A program made the position numbers and the translations under genes. From Oscillospiraceae bacterium (GTDB lineage Bacteria; Bacillota; Clostridia; Oscillospirales; QAMX01), in contig SVMB01000031.1 in assembly GCA_015067675.1 (NCBI GenBank), forward strand, positions 1-36,274: a stretch of 36,274 nucleotides of DNA, written 5' to 3'. Of the stretch, positions 1 through 8,386 are shown one piece after another. Every line of letters starts with the position of its first letter. The first letter of the stretch is position 1. Below the pieces are notes generated by a model that was not told the origin of the DNA, did not search any database, and saw nothing but the letters and a program-made list of their open reading frames with translations.

Positions 1-12
1 CGAGGAAAACCC

Positions 13-426
13 ATGAAGAGAGACGAAATTGAAAAGATTCTGCCGCACAGAGCTCCGATGCTGCTGGTGGATGAGACGGAACTGTCTGAGGGACAGGCTG
101 TTGGCCGCTATACGGTCAAAGGCGACAAATTTTTCCTGCAGGGTCATTTCCCGGGAAATCCCGTAGTACCGGGCGTGATGCTTTGCGAGATGATGGCGCA
201 AAACTGCGCGGTGCTGCTGGCAGACGCGGCTGATGGGAAGACGCCGATGTTCACAAGCCTTGATAAGGTACGCTTCAAACATCCGGTTCGTCCCGGCGAT
301 ACCGTAGAGTTTACCTGCACCATCACCCGTGCCAAGGCGCCGTTTTATTTCGCTGAAGGTCGCGGCTGCGTCAATGGAAAGCTGTGCGTACAGGGAGAAT
401 TTTCCTTCGCACTGGTCAAGGAGTAA
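13..426 (+). CDS. fabZ: 3-hydroxyacyl-ACP dehydratase FabZ
   Basis: Dehydrates (3R)-hydroxyacyl-ACP to trans-2-enoyl-ACP in cytosolic type II fatty-acid synthesis. The 137-residue length is normal for FabZ. The family signature is seen around residues 44-58 (GHFPGNPVVPGVMLCE), with the catalytic His in GHFPG and the conserved Glu near its end; the opening ILPHRAPMLLVDE is also typical. The start has an AGGAAA ribosome site close upstream. It is followed after 2 nt by accC, so it is the first visible gene of a fab-acc operon whose earlier members (accB is expected) lie to the left of the window. Confidence 0.97.
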   Translation: MKRDEIEKILPHRAPMLLVDETELSEGQAVGRYTVKGDKFFLQGHFPGNPVVPGVMLCEMMAQNCAVLLADAADGKTPMFTSLDKVRFKHPVRPGDTVEFTCTITRAKAPFYFAEGRGCVNGKLCVQGEFSFALVKE

Positions 427-428
427 GT

Positions 429-1772
429 ATGTTTTCAAAGATCCTGGTTGCCAATCGCGGTGAAATTGCAGTGCGCATCCTGCGTGCCTGCCGCGAAATG
501 GGTATTCGCACCGTTGCGGTGTATTCAACAGCCGATCGTGATTCGCTGCATGTAAGCCTGGCGGATGAAAGCCTTTGCATCGGCTCAGCGCCTGTGTCGG
601 AAAGCTATCTGAATATGGACGCAATCCTGAGCGCTGCTATCTGCACTGGTGCGCAGGCGATCCATCCCGGTTACGGACTGCTGTCTGAAAATGAGCGGTT
701 TGCAGAGCTCTGCGAGAAATGCGGCCTGACCTTTATCGGCCCCCGTGCTTCCACCATTCGCCTGATGGGTAATAAGGAAGCCGCCCGCAAAACGGTCGCA
801 GCGGCAGGCGTGCCGGTGATTCCGGGCTGCGATGTGTGCAAAACCCTGCAGGAGGCAAAACTGGAAGCGGAGCGTATCGGATATCCGCTGCTGTGCAAGG
901 CAAGATCCGGCGGAGGCGGAAGAGGAATTCGGCTGGTACGTGATCCGGCGGACTTTGAGCGGGCATGGCTCACAGCCTCTGCCGAGGCGCAGTCAGCCTT
1001 CGGTGACGGCGGCATCTATCTGGAGCGGTATCTTGAGCATACCAAACATATTGAGATGCAGTTGTTGTGCGACACCCATGGGAACGTACTCTGTCTGGGT
1101 GAGCGCGAATGCTCCATGCAGCGCAAGAACCAGAAGCTCATCGAGGAAAGCCCCTCGGCGGTGATCACACCGGCAGTGCGGGAAGAGATGATGCGCGTAT
1201 CTGCGGCGGCGGCTGCTGCTGCAGACTACGTGGGCGCGGGAACAATTGAGTATCTCTATACCGACGATGGGGAATTCTATTTTATGGAGATGAATACCCG
1301 TCTGCAGGTTGAGCACCCGGTGACGGAAATGGTGACCGGTATCGATCTGGTCAAATGGCAGATTCGCATCGCTGCGGGAGCAGAGCTTCCCTATACGCAG
1401 GCGGATATCCGTCTGACGGGACATGCCATTGAGTGCCGCATCAACGCGGAAAACCCGGAGCTTGATTTCCACCCGGTTGCCGGGCGCATCGATATGCTCC
1501 ATATTCCCGGCGGCCCGTCGGTTCGATTTGACACAGCGGTTTATCAGAATTATGTGGTACCGCCGTTTTACGACTCCATGATCGGCAAGCTCATCGTGCA
1601 CGCCTGCACCCGTGAGGAGGCCATCCGCAAGATGCAGGCGGCGCTCTCCGAACTGGTCATTGAGGGCATCGAGCATACCGCGGACTTTCAGATGGAGCTG
1701 CTGGCAGAGCCAGCCTTTGCCGACGGCAGCTACCACACCGATTTTTTAAGCCGCAGAAGACAGAATAGCTGA
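429..1772 (+). CDS. accC: Acetyl-CoA carboxylase, biotin carboxylase subunit
   Basis: ATP-grasp enzyme that carboxylates biotin on the carrier protein AccB, first half of malonyl-CoA synthesis. The 447-residue length matches the family. Visible motifs are the N-terminal ANRGEIAVRI, HPGYGLLSENE, the glycine-rich ATP loop KARSGGGGRGI (about residue 157) and EMNTRLQVEHPVTE (about residue 288), which carries metal- and bicarbonate-binding residues. The frame stays open upstream to 384, but ATG 429 is chosen because AAGGAG at 418-423 sits 5 nt before it and it follows the fabZ stop by 2 nt. No biotin-carrier domain is fused, so this is the separate bacterial-type subunit. Confidence 0.97.
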   Translation: MFSKILVANRGEIAVRILRACREMGIRTVAVYSTADRDSLHVSLADESLCIGSAPVSESYLNMDAILSAAICTGAQAIHPGYGLLSENERFAELCEKCGLTFIGPRASTIRLMGNKEAARKTVAAAGVPVIPGCDVCKTLQEAKLEAERIGYPLLCKARSGGGGRGIRLVRDPADFERAWLTASAEAQSAFGDGGIYLERYLEHTKHIEMQLLCDTHGNVLCLGERECSMQRKNQKLIEESPSAVITPAVREEMMRVSAAAAAAADYVGAGTIEYLYTDDGEFYFMEMNTRLQVEHPVTEMVTGIDLVKWQIRIAAGAELPYTQADIRLTGHAIECRINAENPELDFHPVAGRIDMLHIPGGPSVRFDTAVYQNYVVPPFYDSMIGKLIVHACTREEAIRKMQAALSELVIEGIEHTADFQMELLAEPAFADGSYHTDFLSRRRQNS

Positions 1773-1785
1773 AAGAGAGATCCCT

Positions 1786-2670
1786 ATGCTGCAATTCAAG
1801 AAACCCCGTAACGAACTGGAAGGCCTGCTGCGGCAGGTAATCAAACAAACTCCTGCCGTGCCGGATGAAATGTTCACCAAATGTCCCGGCTGCTCGGCGG
1901 CGATACTGTCTGAGGAGCTGAAAGAGAACCATGGCGTCTGTGTGCGCTGCGGTCATCATTTCCCCATCAGCGCCCGGGAACGGATTGCGCTGCTGTGCGA
2001 TGCGGGAAGCTTTTCTGAGACGGAACGTGATATGGAAAACGATAATCCTATCGATTTTCCGGGGTATCCTGCCAAGAAGCATCAGGCAAAGCAGCGTTCA
2101 TCGGAAAAGGAAGCGGTCATCACGGGTACTGCGTCCATCGGCGGATATCCCTGCGCGCTGTTTGTGATGGAAGGAAGCTTCATGATGGGCAGCATGGGAA
2201 GCGTTGTGGGAGAAAAGATCACGCGCCTGTTTGAACTGGCATGTGATCAGCGCCTGCCGGTCATCGGCGTGACGGTTTCGGGCGGTGCTCGTATGCAGGA
2301 GGGTATCCTGTCGCTGATGCAGATGGCCAAAACCTCAGGCGCTGTGCGCCGTCACAGCGATGAGGGCCTTTTATACATTCCGGTTCTGACCAATCCCACC
2401 ACCGGCGGCGTGACGGCAAGCTTTGCCATGGAGGGCGATATCATCCTTGCAGAGCCCGGCGCACTCATTGCCTTTGCAGGTCCCCGCGTCATTGAGCAGA
2501 CCACACGCCAGAAACTGCCGGGAGGCTTTCAGAAGGCGGAATTTCTGCTGGAACACGGATTTCTCGACGCTGTGGTGCCCAGAGGAGAGCTTGCGGAAAC
2601 CCTGACACGGCTGCTGCGCCTTCACGTGCCTGCAGAAAGGCAGCTGAGAAGAGAGGGGGACGACGCATGA
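1786..2670 (+). CDS. accD: Acetyl-CoA carboxylase, carboxyltransferase beta subunit
   Basis: Zinc-containing beta subunit of the carboxyltransferase that moves the carboxyl group from carboxybiotin to acetyl-CoA. It is 294 residues. A C-X2-C-X15-C-X2-C zinc ribbon is visible at Cys33, Cys36, Cys52 and Cys55, followed by the crotonase-like core with [10 protein letters not shown] and [12 protein letters not shown]. It lies 13 nt after accC and its stop overlaps the accA start in an ATGA arrangement, which suggests coupled translation of the two subunits of the heterotetramer. Confidence 0.97.
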   Translation: MLQFKKPRNELEGLLRQVIKQTPAVPDEMFTKCPGCSAAILSEELKENHGVCVRCGHHFPISARERIALLCDAGSFSETERDMENDNPIDFPGYPAKKHQAKQRSSEKEAVITGTASIGGYPCALFVMEGSFMMGSMGSVVGEKITRLFELACDQRLPVIGVTVSGGARMQEGILSLMQMAKTSGAVRRHSDEGLLYIPVLTNPTTGGVTASFAMEGDIILAEPGALIAFAGPRVIEQTTRQKLPGGFQKAEFLLEHGFLDAVVPRGELAETLTRLLRLHVPAERQLRREGDDA

Positions 2671-3446
2671 AAGCCATGGATAATGTGCGAGCGGCACGGG
2701 AGAAGAGCCGTCCGACGGGTCTTTCCTATATCCGGGGGCTGACGACGGATTTCATGGAACTGCACGGCGACCGGCGTTTTGCCGACGACGGAGCCATTGT
2801 CGGCGGTATTGCCGCATTCCACGGCAAGCCTGTGACGGTCATTGCCATTGAAAAAGGCACCGATACCAAGGAACGTGTCCGGCGCAACTTCGGCTCGGCA
2901 CATCCTGAGGGCTATCGTAAGGCACTGCGGCTGATGAAGCAGGCGGAGAAATTTGGTCGTCCCGTCATTTGTTTTGTAGATACCTCCGGAGCGTACTGCG
3001 GTATCGGCGCCGAAGAACGCGGACAGGGACTGGCTGTGGCGGAGAACCTGTACGAAATGATGGCGCTGAAAGTACCGGTTATCTCGATCCTCATCGGCGA
3101 AGGAGGCTCCGGCGGCGCGCTTGCGCTGGCGGCTGCCAATGAAGTCTGGATGCTTGAAAAGGCAGTTTACTCGGTGATTTCGCCCGAGGGCTGTGCATCG
3201 ATCCTTTATAAGGATGCAGCCCAGGCCGAACAGGCGGCGGAAGATCTGAAATTAACGTCGGAGGAGCTTCTGCGTCTTGGCGTCATTGAGCGGATCATCC
3301 CTGAGGATGTCCCGGAGGCGACTATCCGCATTCTGGACGAGCAGCTTGTGCAGGGCTTAAACGAATGGTCCAAATTTGACGGAGAAACCCTGGCAGGCCT
3401 TCGCTATGACCGGTTTCGCCGTATCGGCGCACCGGAAAGCCTGTAA
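2667..3446 (+). CDS. accA: Acetyl-CoA carboxylase, carboxyltransferase alpha subunit
   Basis: Alpha subunit of the carboxyltransferase. Conserved blocks include [48 protein letters not shown] and [11 protein letters not shown]. At 259 residues it lacks roughly the first 60 residues of the E. coli protein (319 aa), which form an N-terminal helical extension; the catalytic crotonase fold is complete. The short form is common among Clostridia, so this is not read as truncation. ATG 2667 overlaps the accD stop, and GAGAGGGGG just upstream supplies the ribosome site. It is the last gene before the terminator at 3478. Confidence 0.96.
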   Translation: MKAMDNVRAAREKSRPTGLSYIRGLTTDFMELHGDRRFADDGAIVGGIAAFHGKPVTVIAIEKGTDTKERVRRNFGSAHPEGYRKALRLMKQAEKFGRPVICFVDTSGAYCGIGAEERGQGLAVAENLYEMMALKVPVISILIGEGGSGGALALAAANEVWMLEKAVYSVISPEGCASILYKDAAQAEQAAEDLKLTSEELLRLGVIERIIPEDVPEATIRILDEQLVQGLNEWSKFDGETLAGLRYDRFRRIGAPESL

Positions 3447-3477
3447 AACACAGACTATAGTTCTGTTGAGTATTTAA

Positions 3478-3520
3478 AAACGTCCCTTCACATGGCTTCA
3501 AGCCTGTGAAGGGACGTTTT
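3478..3520. terminator. Bidirectional intrinsic terminator between accA and the beta-helix gene
   Basis: A perfect 12-bp stem (3481-3492 with 3505-3516, CGTCCCTTCACA) around a 12-nt loop, flanked by A residues on the left and TTTT on the right. It can therefore stop transcription both from accA (plus) and from the convergent minus-strand gene ending at 3535. Confidence 0.9.
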
Positions 3521-3534
3521 CTTTCGTTCAGAGC

Positions 3535-4617
3535 TTAAAATTTCCGAATCTCAAAGTGTTCGCTGCAAACATAGGGGAATTCCTGCTTGCCCCAGGGCTT
3601 GTGCCAGACGAGACTGCCGTGCAGACGCTTGTCCGGATCATAAACGCCCCAGCGAAGCTGGGAAATCTCGGGTCGGATGCCGGTACCGCACTCAAAGTTG
3701 ACAGTGCCGATCTTGACATTACAGGGGCCGGGCAGGTGGCCGAAGAGCCGGCCGCGGGTGGTGGTGAGAATGCGGGTGTTGTGCTGCGCCACGACGTGGT
3801 TGATCACGGAAAGGTGGGAGCAGTCATGGAAGGTGATGCCTTCCTCGCAGTTGTGTACGTACAGATACTCGGCCACGACGTGTTCGCCGAATACAAATCC
3901 GTACCGGAAGCCCTGTACGGCCACATTGCGCAGAACGTTGTTGTCGTTCTGGTCGCCGCTGGTCATCAATCCAACCGTGTGGCAGGGATTGGGCTGCAGC
4001 TGCTTGCCAAGTACCGTATCGCCGACCTGCTCATCCAGACAGAACTGGCTGTCCTGGATGTTCACTCTCGCCACATTCTGCAGATTGACCGCACTCTGGG
4101 TGGGATACATTTTGTCGGTGTTCATATGGACGCGGAATTCCAGATTGGCAATCGAAAACTGGGAAACGCTGAAATGTCCCTTGCAGCTGTTGCCCTCGGG
4201 AGCTGATAAGATCGACCAGGGACGCTCTTCAGGATCCAGTATTTCCGGCGGCTCCCAGGTGGAGAAGAGCATGGTGTTGTCATTTTTCATGGTGCCGAAA
4301 CGGGTGGGTGTGAAGTTGTGCTGCACGGACTCCATTGGCCGGACCTGATAGGTGTTGAGCAGACGGCAGGGCATTTCACCCTCCAGCTGGATGTTGGCGC
4401 GTCCGGGCGGGATGATGAGCTGAGCGCGCACGGGACGGCCTTCATAGGTTTCAATACCGGGGGAGGCCAGACGATAACCGCCGGGCGTATAGGGGAACAG
4501 AATCTTGCCGCCGCCGCGGGCGGCTGCAAAGTTGATGGCTTCCTGAATGGCACGGGTATCGTCGGTGATACCATCGCCGCGGGCGCCGAAATCCATGACG
4601 TTAATTCCAAAAGTCAT
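3535..4617 (-). CDS. Pectate-lyase-3-like right-handed beta-helix protein
   Basis: The N-terminus (INVMDFGARGDGITDDTRAI, then GGGKILFPY and GGYRL) is the signature of the Pectate_lyase_3 / polygalacturonase-like beta-helix family, which acts on or binds polysaccharides. The remaining 300 residues are consistent with beta-helix coils (repeated short strands with Asn and Val), but no catalytic residues could be assigned. It is 360 residues with no signal peptide, so a cytosolic location is suggested, unusual for a polysaccharide lyase. The start has GGGAGGTCTC just upstream. It lies 33 nt after the serine hydrolase gene and probably shares its promoter. The substrate is unknown; a catabolic glycan role is an inference. 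Confidence 0.75.
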   Translation of the reverse strand: MTFGINVMDFGARGDGITDDTRAIQEAINFAAARGGGKILFPYTPGGYRLASPGIETYEGRPVRAQLIIPPGRANIQLEGEMPCRLLNTYQVRPMESVQHNFTPTRFGTMKNDNTMLFSTWEPPEILDPEERPWSILSAPEGNSCKGHFSVSQFSIANLEFRVHMNTDKMYPTQSAVNLQNVARVNIQDSQFCLDEQVGDTVLGKQLQPNPCHTVGLMTSGDQNDNNVLRNVAVQGFRYGFVFGEHVVAEYLYVHNCEEGITFHDCSHLSVINHVVAQHNTRILTTTRGRLFGHLPGPCNVKIGTVNFECGTGIRPEISQLRWGVYDPDKRLHGSLVWHKPWGKQEFPYVCSEHFEIRKF

Positions 4618-4650
4618 AATGAGACCTCCCTAATTGTTGTTGGAGAAGGA

Positions 4651-5685
4651 TCAATCACGCAGAAGATCACCGAAGAGAAGTTCGGTGATGCCGATGCGCA
4701 TCTTGTCACGTTGAGTATTGAGCAGCGCAACGATGCCGTAGCCGGACTGAGGCTCTGTGAAGAGGACTGTGGCATAGGGTGGAGCAGAGCCGGTGTGACC
4801 GCGCAGAACGCGGCCCTTGAAGGGGCGGATGCACATGGTCAGGCCGTAATGACTCTGAACGATGGGGCTGGTCATCGCGTGGATACGAAACATCTCTTCA
4901 AGACTTTCGGGACGGAGGATAGTTTCACCGGCATCGGTTCTGCCGTTTAACAGATAACGCGCCAGTTTGCAAAGGTCTTCGGTGTTTGAATACAGTCCGC
5001 CGGCAGCCATACGAGCGGCGTTTTCCTTGATGTAGTGATATACCTGCAGCGAACCGTCCTCGCCGTCCACGTGTGGCTTGCAGATGGGATAGGTCGCAGC
5101 CATGCGCAGATCAAAGGTGGTGCTGTTCATGCCGAGGGGAGTCAGCGCATTATCCTGACAGAGCTCGGTAAACAAGCGCCCGGTGACCCGCTGGGCCATG
5201 CAGGAGGCAAGACGGATGCCCAGATTGGAGTAGAGATGTACGCCGTCGGCGGGTAGGGTGGCAAATTCAGCCGCCGCAAGCTCGTCCATCAGCGTTTGCT
5301 CAAGAACGGATTCCTCACGGGGGCCGTTGGGGGTGTACTCCACGGGAAGGCCGGAGGTGTGAGACATCAGATGCCGCAGCGTCATCTGTTCCTGCGCCTC
5401 CTGGCTGCGCAGATGCAGCCACGGGATATAATCCTTCACCGGACGGTCAAGAGAGAGCTTTCCTTCTTCCACCAGACGCATGAGCGTAATGCCGGTCATA
5501 AGCTTTGTGATTGATGCGATGCGGTACAGCGACTTTTCATCCGGGGAAACACCGGGGCGCTCTACACTTTCCACGCCGAAGCCGCGGGCATAGATGATCT
5601 TTTCCCGGTCTGTCACCGCAACGGACATACCGGCGATCTTTTCCTGTTCGAGAATCGTTTGCAGTTTCAGGTCCCAGTCAAACAT
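4651..5685 (-). CDS. Serine hydrolase of the class C beta-lactamase / penicillin-binding family
   Basis: A 344-residue PF00144-type serine hydrolase. The three active-site elements are visible: S58-I-T-K61 (SxxK), Y152-S-N154 (YxN) and H297-T-G299 (the KTG-equivalent box). Members act as beta-lactamases, D-amino peptidases or esterases, and these motifs do not separate those roles. There is no signal peptide, so it is probably cytosolic and unlikely to be a classical beta-lactamase; an esterase acting on the same imported glycan as its neighbour is possible. The frame is open upstream to 5859, but ATG 5685 is chosen because GAAAGGA precedes it and a promoter lies at 5716-5743. Confidence 0.88.
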   Translation of the reverse strand: MFDWDLKLQTILEQEKIAGMSVAVTDREKIIYARGFGVESVERPGVSPDEKSLYRIASITKLMTGITLMRLVEEGKLSLDRPVKDYIPWLHLRSQEAQEQMTLRHLMSHTSGLPVEYTPNGPREESVLEQTLMDELAAAEFATLPADGVHLYSNLGIRLASCMAQRVTGRLFTELCQDNALTPLGMNSTTFDLRMAATYPICKPHVDGEDGSLQVYHYIKENAARMAAGGLYSNTEDLCKLARYLLNGRTDAGETILRPESLEEMFRIHAMTSPIVQSHYGLTMCIRPFKGRVLRGHTGSAPPYATVLFTEPQSGYGIVALLNTQRDKMRIGITELLFGDLLRD

Positions 5686-5715
5686 GGTATCAGTCCTTTC
5701 GATAGGAGTAGCTTC

Positions 5716-5743
5716 ATTATACCATGACGGCGCCAAATTGCAA
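5716..5743 (-). promoter_or_regulatory. Promoter of the serine hydrolase / beta-helix pair
   Basis: On the minus strand, TTGCAA (5738-5743), a 16-bp spacer and a perfect TATAAT (5716-5721). The start codon follows about 30 nt downstream. Confidence 0.75.
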
Positions 5744-5757
5744 CCGGAGAGAAGAAG

Positions 5758-5792
5758 AAAACCCCGTCCGGATGAGCTCCGGACGGGGTTTT
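5758..5792. terminator. Intrinsic terminator after the composite transporter operon
   Basis: A perfect 15-bp stem (AAAACCCCGTCCGGA, 5758-5772, with 5778-5792) and a 5-nt loop, ending in TTTT then a pyrimidine run on the minus strand. It lies 8 nt past the stop of the lipoprotein gene and insulates the serine hydrolase promoter. Confidence 0.9.
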
Positions 5793-5800
5793 GAGAAAAC

Positions 5801-8386
5801 TTAGCGGCTTTCGCTGATGTAGATCTGAGCGCGGCTCTGGATGAGACCGGCCACATCACGGGCGGACTTGACGCCTGCGTAGTAGGAACCGGCGTCCTCG
5901 AGGATGATGTTCATCAGTTTTTCATCGGTACGATAGATCGAATCGACGGAGAGAACGAAATCCATCAGGAAGTCAATCTCGGCCTGATCGGGATAGCCAA
6001 GATCGATCTCATGATCGCGGAAGTAGTAGGTATTGGGGATTTCCACCAGATCGCCGTTTTCATCTTCGTAGGTATCGGGCTTCATGGCACGCTGCGCAGA
6101 CTTTTCCAGATAATCGCGGCGGAGCGGGAAGCCGTAGACGTCATCTTCACCGTAATACGCATCGCTGATGAAGTAGCGCAGGAACTGCCAGGCGCCTTCA
6201 CCATTGGGGGATTTGGCAGTAATCGCGTAGCGGCTGCCGAGCATCAGGGCAGAGCCGCTGCCGTTTTCGGAGGGGAAGCCGACCAGTGAGATTTCCTCGC
6301 CGAACTGTCCCATGCCGATGCGGCGATAGGTGCGGAAATCGTTGAGGTAGGTGATCATGAGCAGCGTGCGCTCGTCACGGTACTGGGTTTCGTAGAGCAT
6401 GTAATACTCATCCCAGTCGGTATCTTCGTCGTAGAAGTTAAAGTCCTCGGGGAATGTGGCGGAGAGCTCCAGCACACGGATGAAGTCATCGGAGTCAAAG
6501 CGGCAAAGTCCCGTCGTAGGATCAACGTAATTGTTCATGGACATGGAAAGCAGCGAGGTGAGGAAATCATTGCGGGTGCGTTCAGAGAAGAGCACCGTAT
6601 CATCCGGTCTGCCGTCCAGCAGGGAGGCCATCTTTTCCATGGTCCAGTCGGCGGGATCACCGACGACGGATTTCTTACCGGCGACGGTGTAGATGTTGAA
6701 GTGCGTGGTGATGGTCTGCAGCTTGCCGTTATATTCCATGGAGCGCAGGACGTTTTCACAGAGCATCTCGCGGGAAAGCTCGGGATCGGAATCCAGGAAC
6801 TTGTAAAGATCGGCGAACAGTCCCTTGGACATATAGCTGTCAACCGGCAGGCGATCATCCACGACCAGAATATCGGGAATATCACCGGCGGCGATGTCTG
6901 CATTGAGACGGTTGACACCCGCATTCCAGTCGTACTCGGTGTTTTCTCCGGTGCCGGTCACGATACCGTCGTAAATGGAATAGTCGCGGATCTGAATGCG
7001 GTAGAGCTCGTTGGAACGGTTGAAGTTGATGACCTCGCGGCGGGTACCGTAGTCCAGATAGGTGGTGGCGAGGGTCAGAATGGTTTTTTCACGGATTTCA
7101 GAGGGCTCAACATAGGTCAGCTTCATCAGCTGCGGGGTATAATCGAGGGAATTGTAGCCGCAGGCGATGAATTCGCCCTCACCGGAGGCGCAGACGTAGG
7201 AGATTTCGTTGATATCCACGTCGGAGTTAATCCAGTTGAGCACCTTTGTCTTTTCACCGGTGGTGATATCGAGCACATACACATCCTGACGGTCGTTGAG
7301 GCAGAGGCCGGAACCGTAATTGGGGAAGAGGTTATAGTAGACGTTGGCGGAGAGCTGTCCATCCTCGTTTGCCAGAAGGACCGGCTCGCCGAAGGTACCG
7401 GCGACGGTATCGATGGGGCAGAGATGGCTCAGAAGGTACTGATCGTTGTAGAGACCGACGACCGGCGTACCGTCACCGGCACGCACTACGCTGTCAAAGC
7501 CGTTGAAGCCTTCGGGAGCCTCAAGACGATGAAGCAGCTTGCAGTCGCTGTCGAGAACCCAGATGCACTCGTTTGCAAGCAGGACGATGTTTCCGGCTTT
7601 GTCCAGAACCAGAGAGTTGACGTAGAAATACGGATCGGCATCTTCTTCAAGCAGAGAATGAAGGTCAAAGGTCAGAAGATCGTTTCCATCCGCATCCTTG
7701 TGGCGCAGGTAGGTAAATTCCTCGTAGGAATAGCTTTCGTAATCCTCGGGATCGGTGTAGGTGTTGCGGTTGACCGTTTCGATAAACCAGAAGCTTCCGT
7801 CCTCAGCGACGGTGATGGCGCCGACGCCGCGGTATTCATCCACGTGCACTTCGCTGTCATCGCCATCCACCGCGATACCGTCGCCCTCGGCTACGTCATC
7901 GTCGGCAGGAAGCGTGGAAGGACGGGCTGTTGCGGCAGCCGTCGTGGCAACGGCAATTTTGACGTTGACGCGGGGAGTGGGAAGGGGAACGGCGACTCCG
8001 CCGGACGTATCCTCATCCTCTTCGGGCGGGGCAACCAATACGATTTCTTCAGGATTGGAGCCATCCAGCTCGGTGCGATACAGCACACTGCCGCTGCCGG
8101 TCTCGGTAAAGACATAACCGTAGAGATACAGCTTGTCGCCGGCGACAAAGCAGCGGCTGACATCCTGCAGGCCCTCCGGCATCTCAAGAATCTCGGGACG
8201 ATAGACATATTCAAGCTTGGTCTTGCCGCCGGACTGTGTGCCGCTGTTGCCGGTATTGCCGTTTCCAGCATTGCCGCCGGGCTGTCCGGTCTGCGCAGTA
8301 CCGCCGGAATTTCCGCAGGCAGTAAGACTGAGCAGCATCATACCCGCAAGGATTGCAGCAAACGCTCTATTTTTCCACTTTTTCAT
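5801..8386 (-). CDS. Lipoprotein fusing a propeller-like region to a solute-binding domain
   Basis: Extracytoplasmic lipoprotein of 861 residues: signal peptide with lipobox LTAC (Cys24), a Gly/Asn/Thr-rich linker, an acidic and Ala/Thr-rich low-complexity stretch near residues 110-175, a middle region to about residue 430, and a C-terminal bacterial solute-binding (SBP_bac_1-like) domain. The middle part has repeated units such as ITVAEDGSFWFIE, LVLDKAGNIVLLAN and NDRQDVYVLD, suggesting a beta-propeller. Solute-binding features include NADIAAGDIPDILVVD and ARYAIT-type segments. Ordinary binding proteins are about 420 residues, so this one is doubled. It is the last gene of the operon; the start has GGAGGTC upstream and overlaps the preceding gene by 20 nt. 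The ligand is unknown. Confidence 0.8.
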   Translation of the reverse strand: MKKWKNRAFAAILAGMMLLSLTACGNSGGTAQTGQPGGNAGNGNTGNSGTQSGGKTKLEYVYRPEILEMPEGLQDVSRCFVAGDKLYLYGYVFTETGSGSVLYRTELDGSNPEEIVLVAPPEEDEDTSGGVAVPLPTPRVNVKIAVATTAAATARPSTLPADDDVAEGDGIAVDGDDSEVHVDEYRGVGAITVAEDGSFWFIETVNRNTYTDPEDYESYSYEEFTYLRHKDADGNDLLTFDLHSLLEEDADPYFYVNSLVLDKAGNIVLLANECIWVLDSDCKLLHRLEAPEGFNGFDSVVRAGDGTPVVGLYNDQYLLSHLCPIDTVAGTFGEPVLLANEDGQLSANVYYNLFPNYGSGLCLNDRQDVYVLDITTGEKTKVLNWINSDVDINEISYVCASGEGEFIACGYNSLDYTPQLMKLTYVEPSEIREKTILTLATTYLDYGTRREVINFNRSNELYRIQIRDYSIYDGIVTGTGENTEYDWNAGVNRLNADIAAGDIPDILVVDDRLPVDSYMSKGLFADLYKFLDSDPELSREMLCENVLRSMEYNGKLQTITTHFNIYTVAGKKSVVGDPADWTMEKMASLLDGRPDDTVLFSERTRNDFLTSLLSMSMNNYVDPTTGLCRFDSDDFIRVLELSATFPEDFNFYDEDTDWDEYYMLYETQYRDERTLLMITYLNDFRTYRRIGMGQFGEEISLVGFPSENGSGSALMLGSRYAITAKSPNGEGAWQFLRYFISDAYYGEDDVYGFPLRRDYLEKSAQRAMKPDTYEDENGDLVEIPNTYYFRDHEIDLGYPDQAEIDFLMDFVLSVDSIYRTDEKLMNIILEDAGSYYAGVKSARDVAGLIQSRAQIYISESR

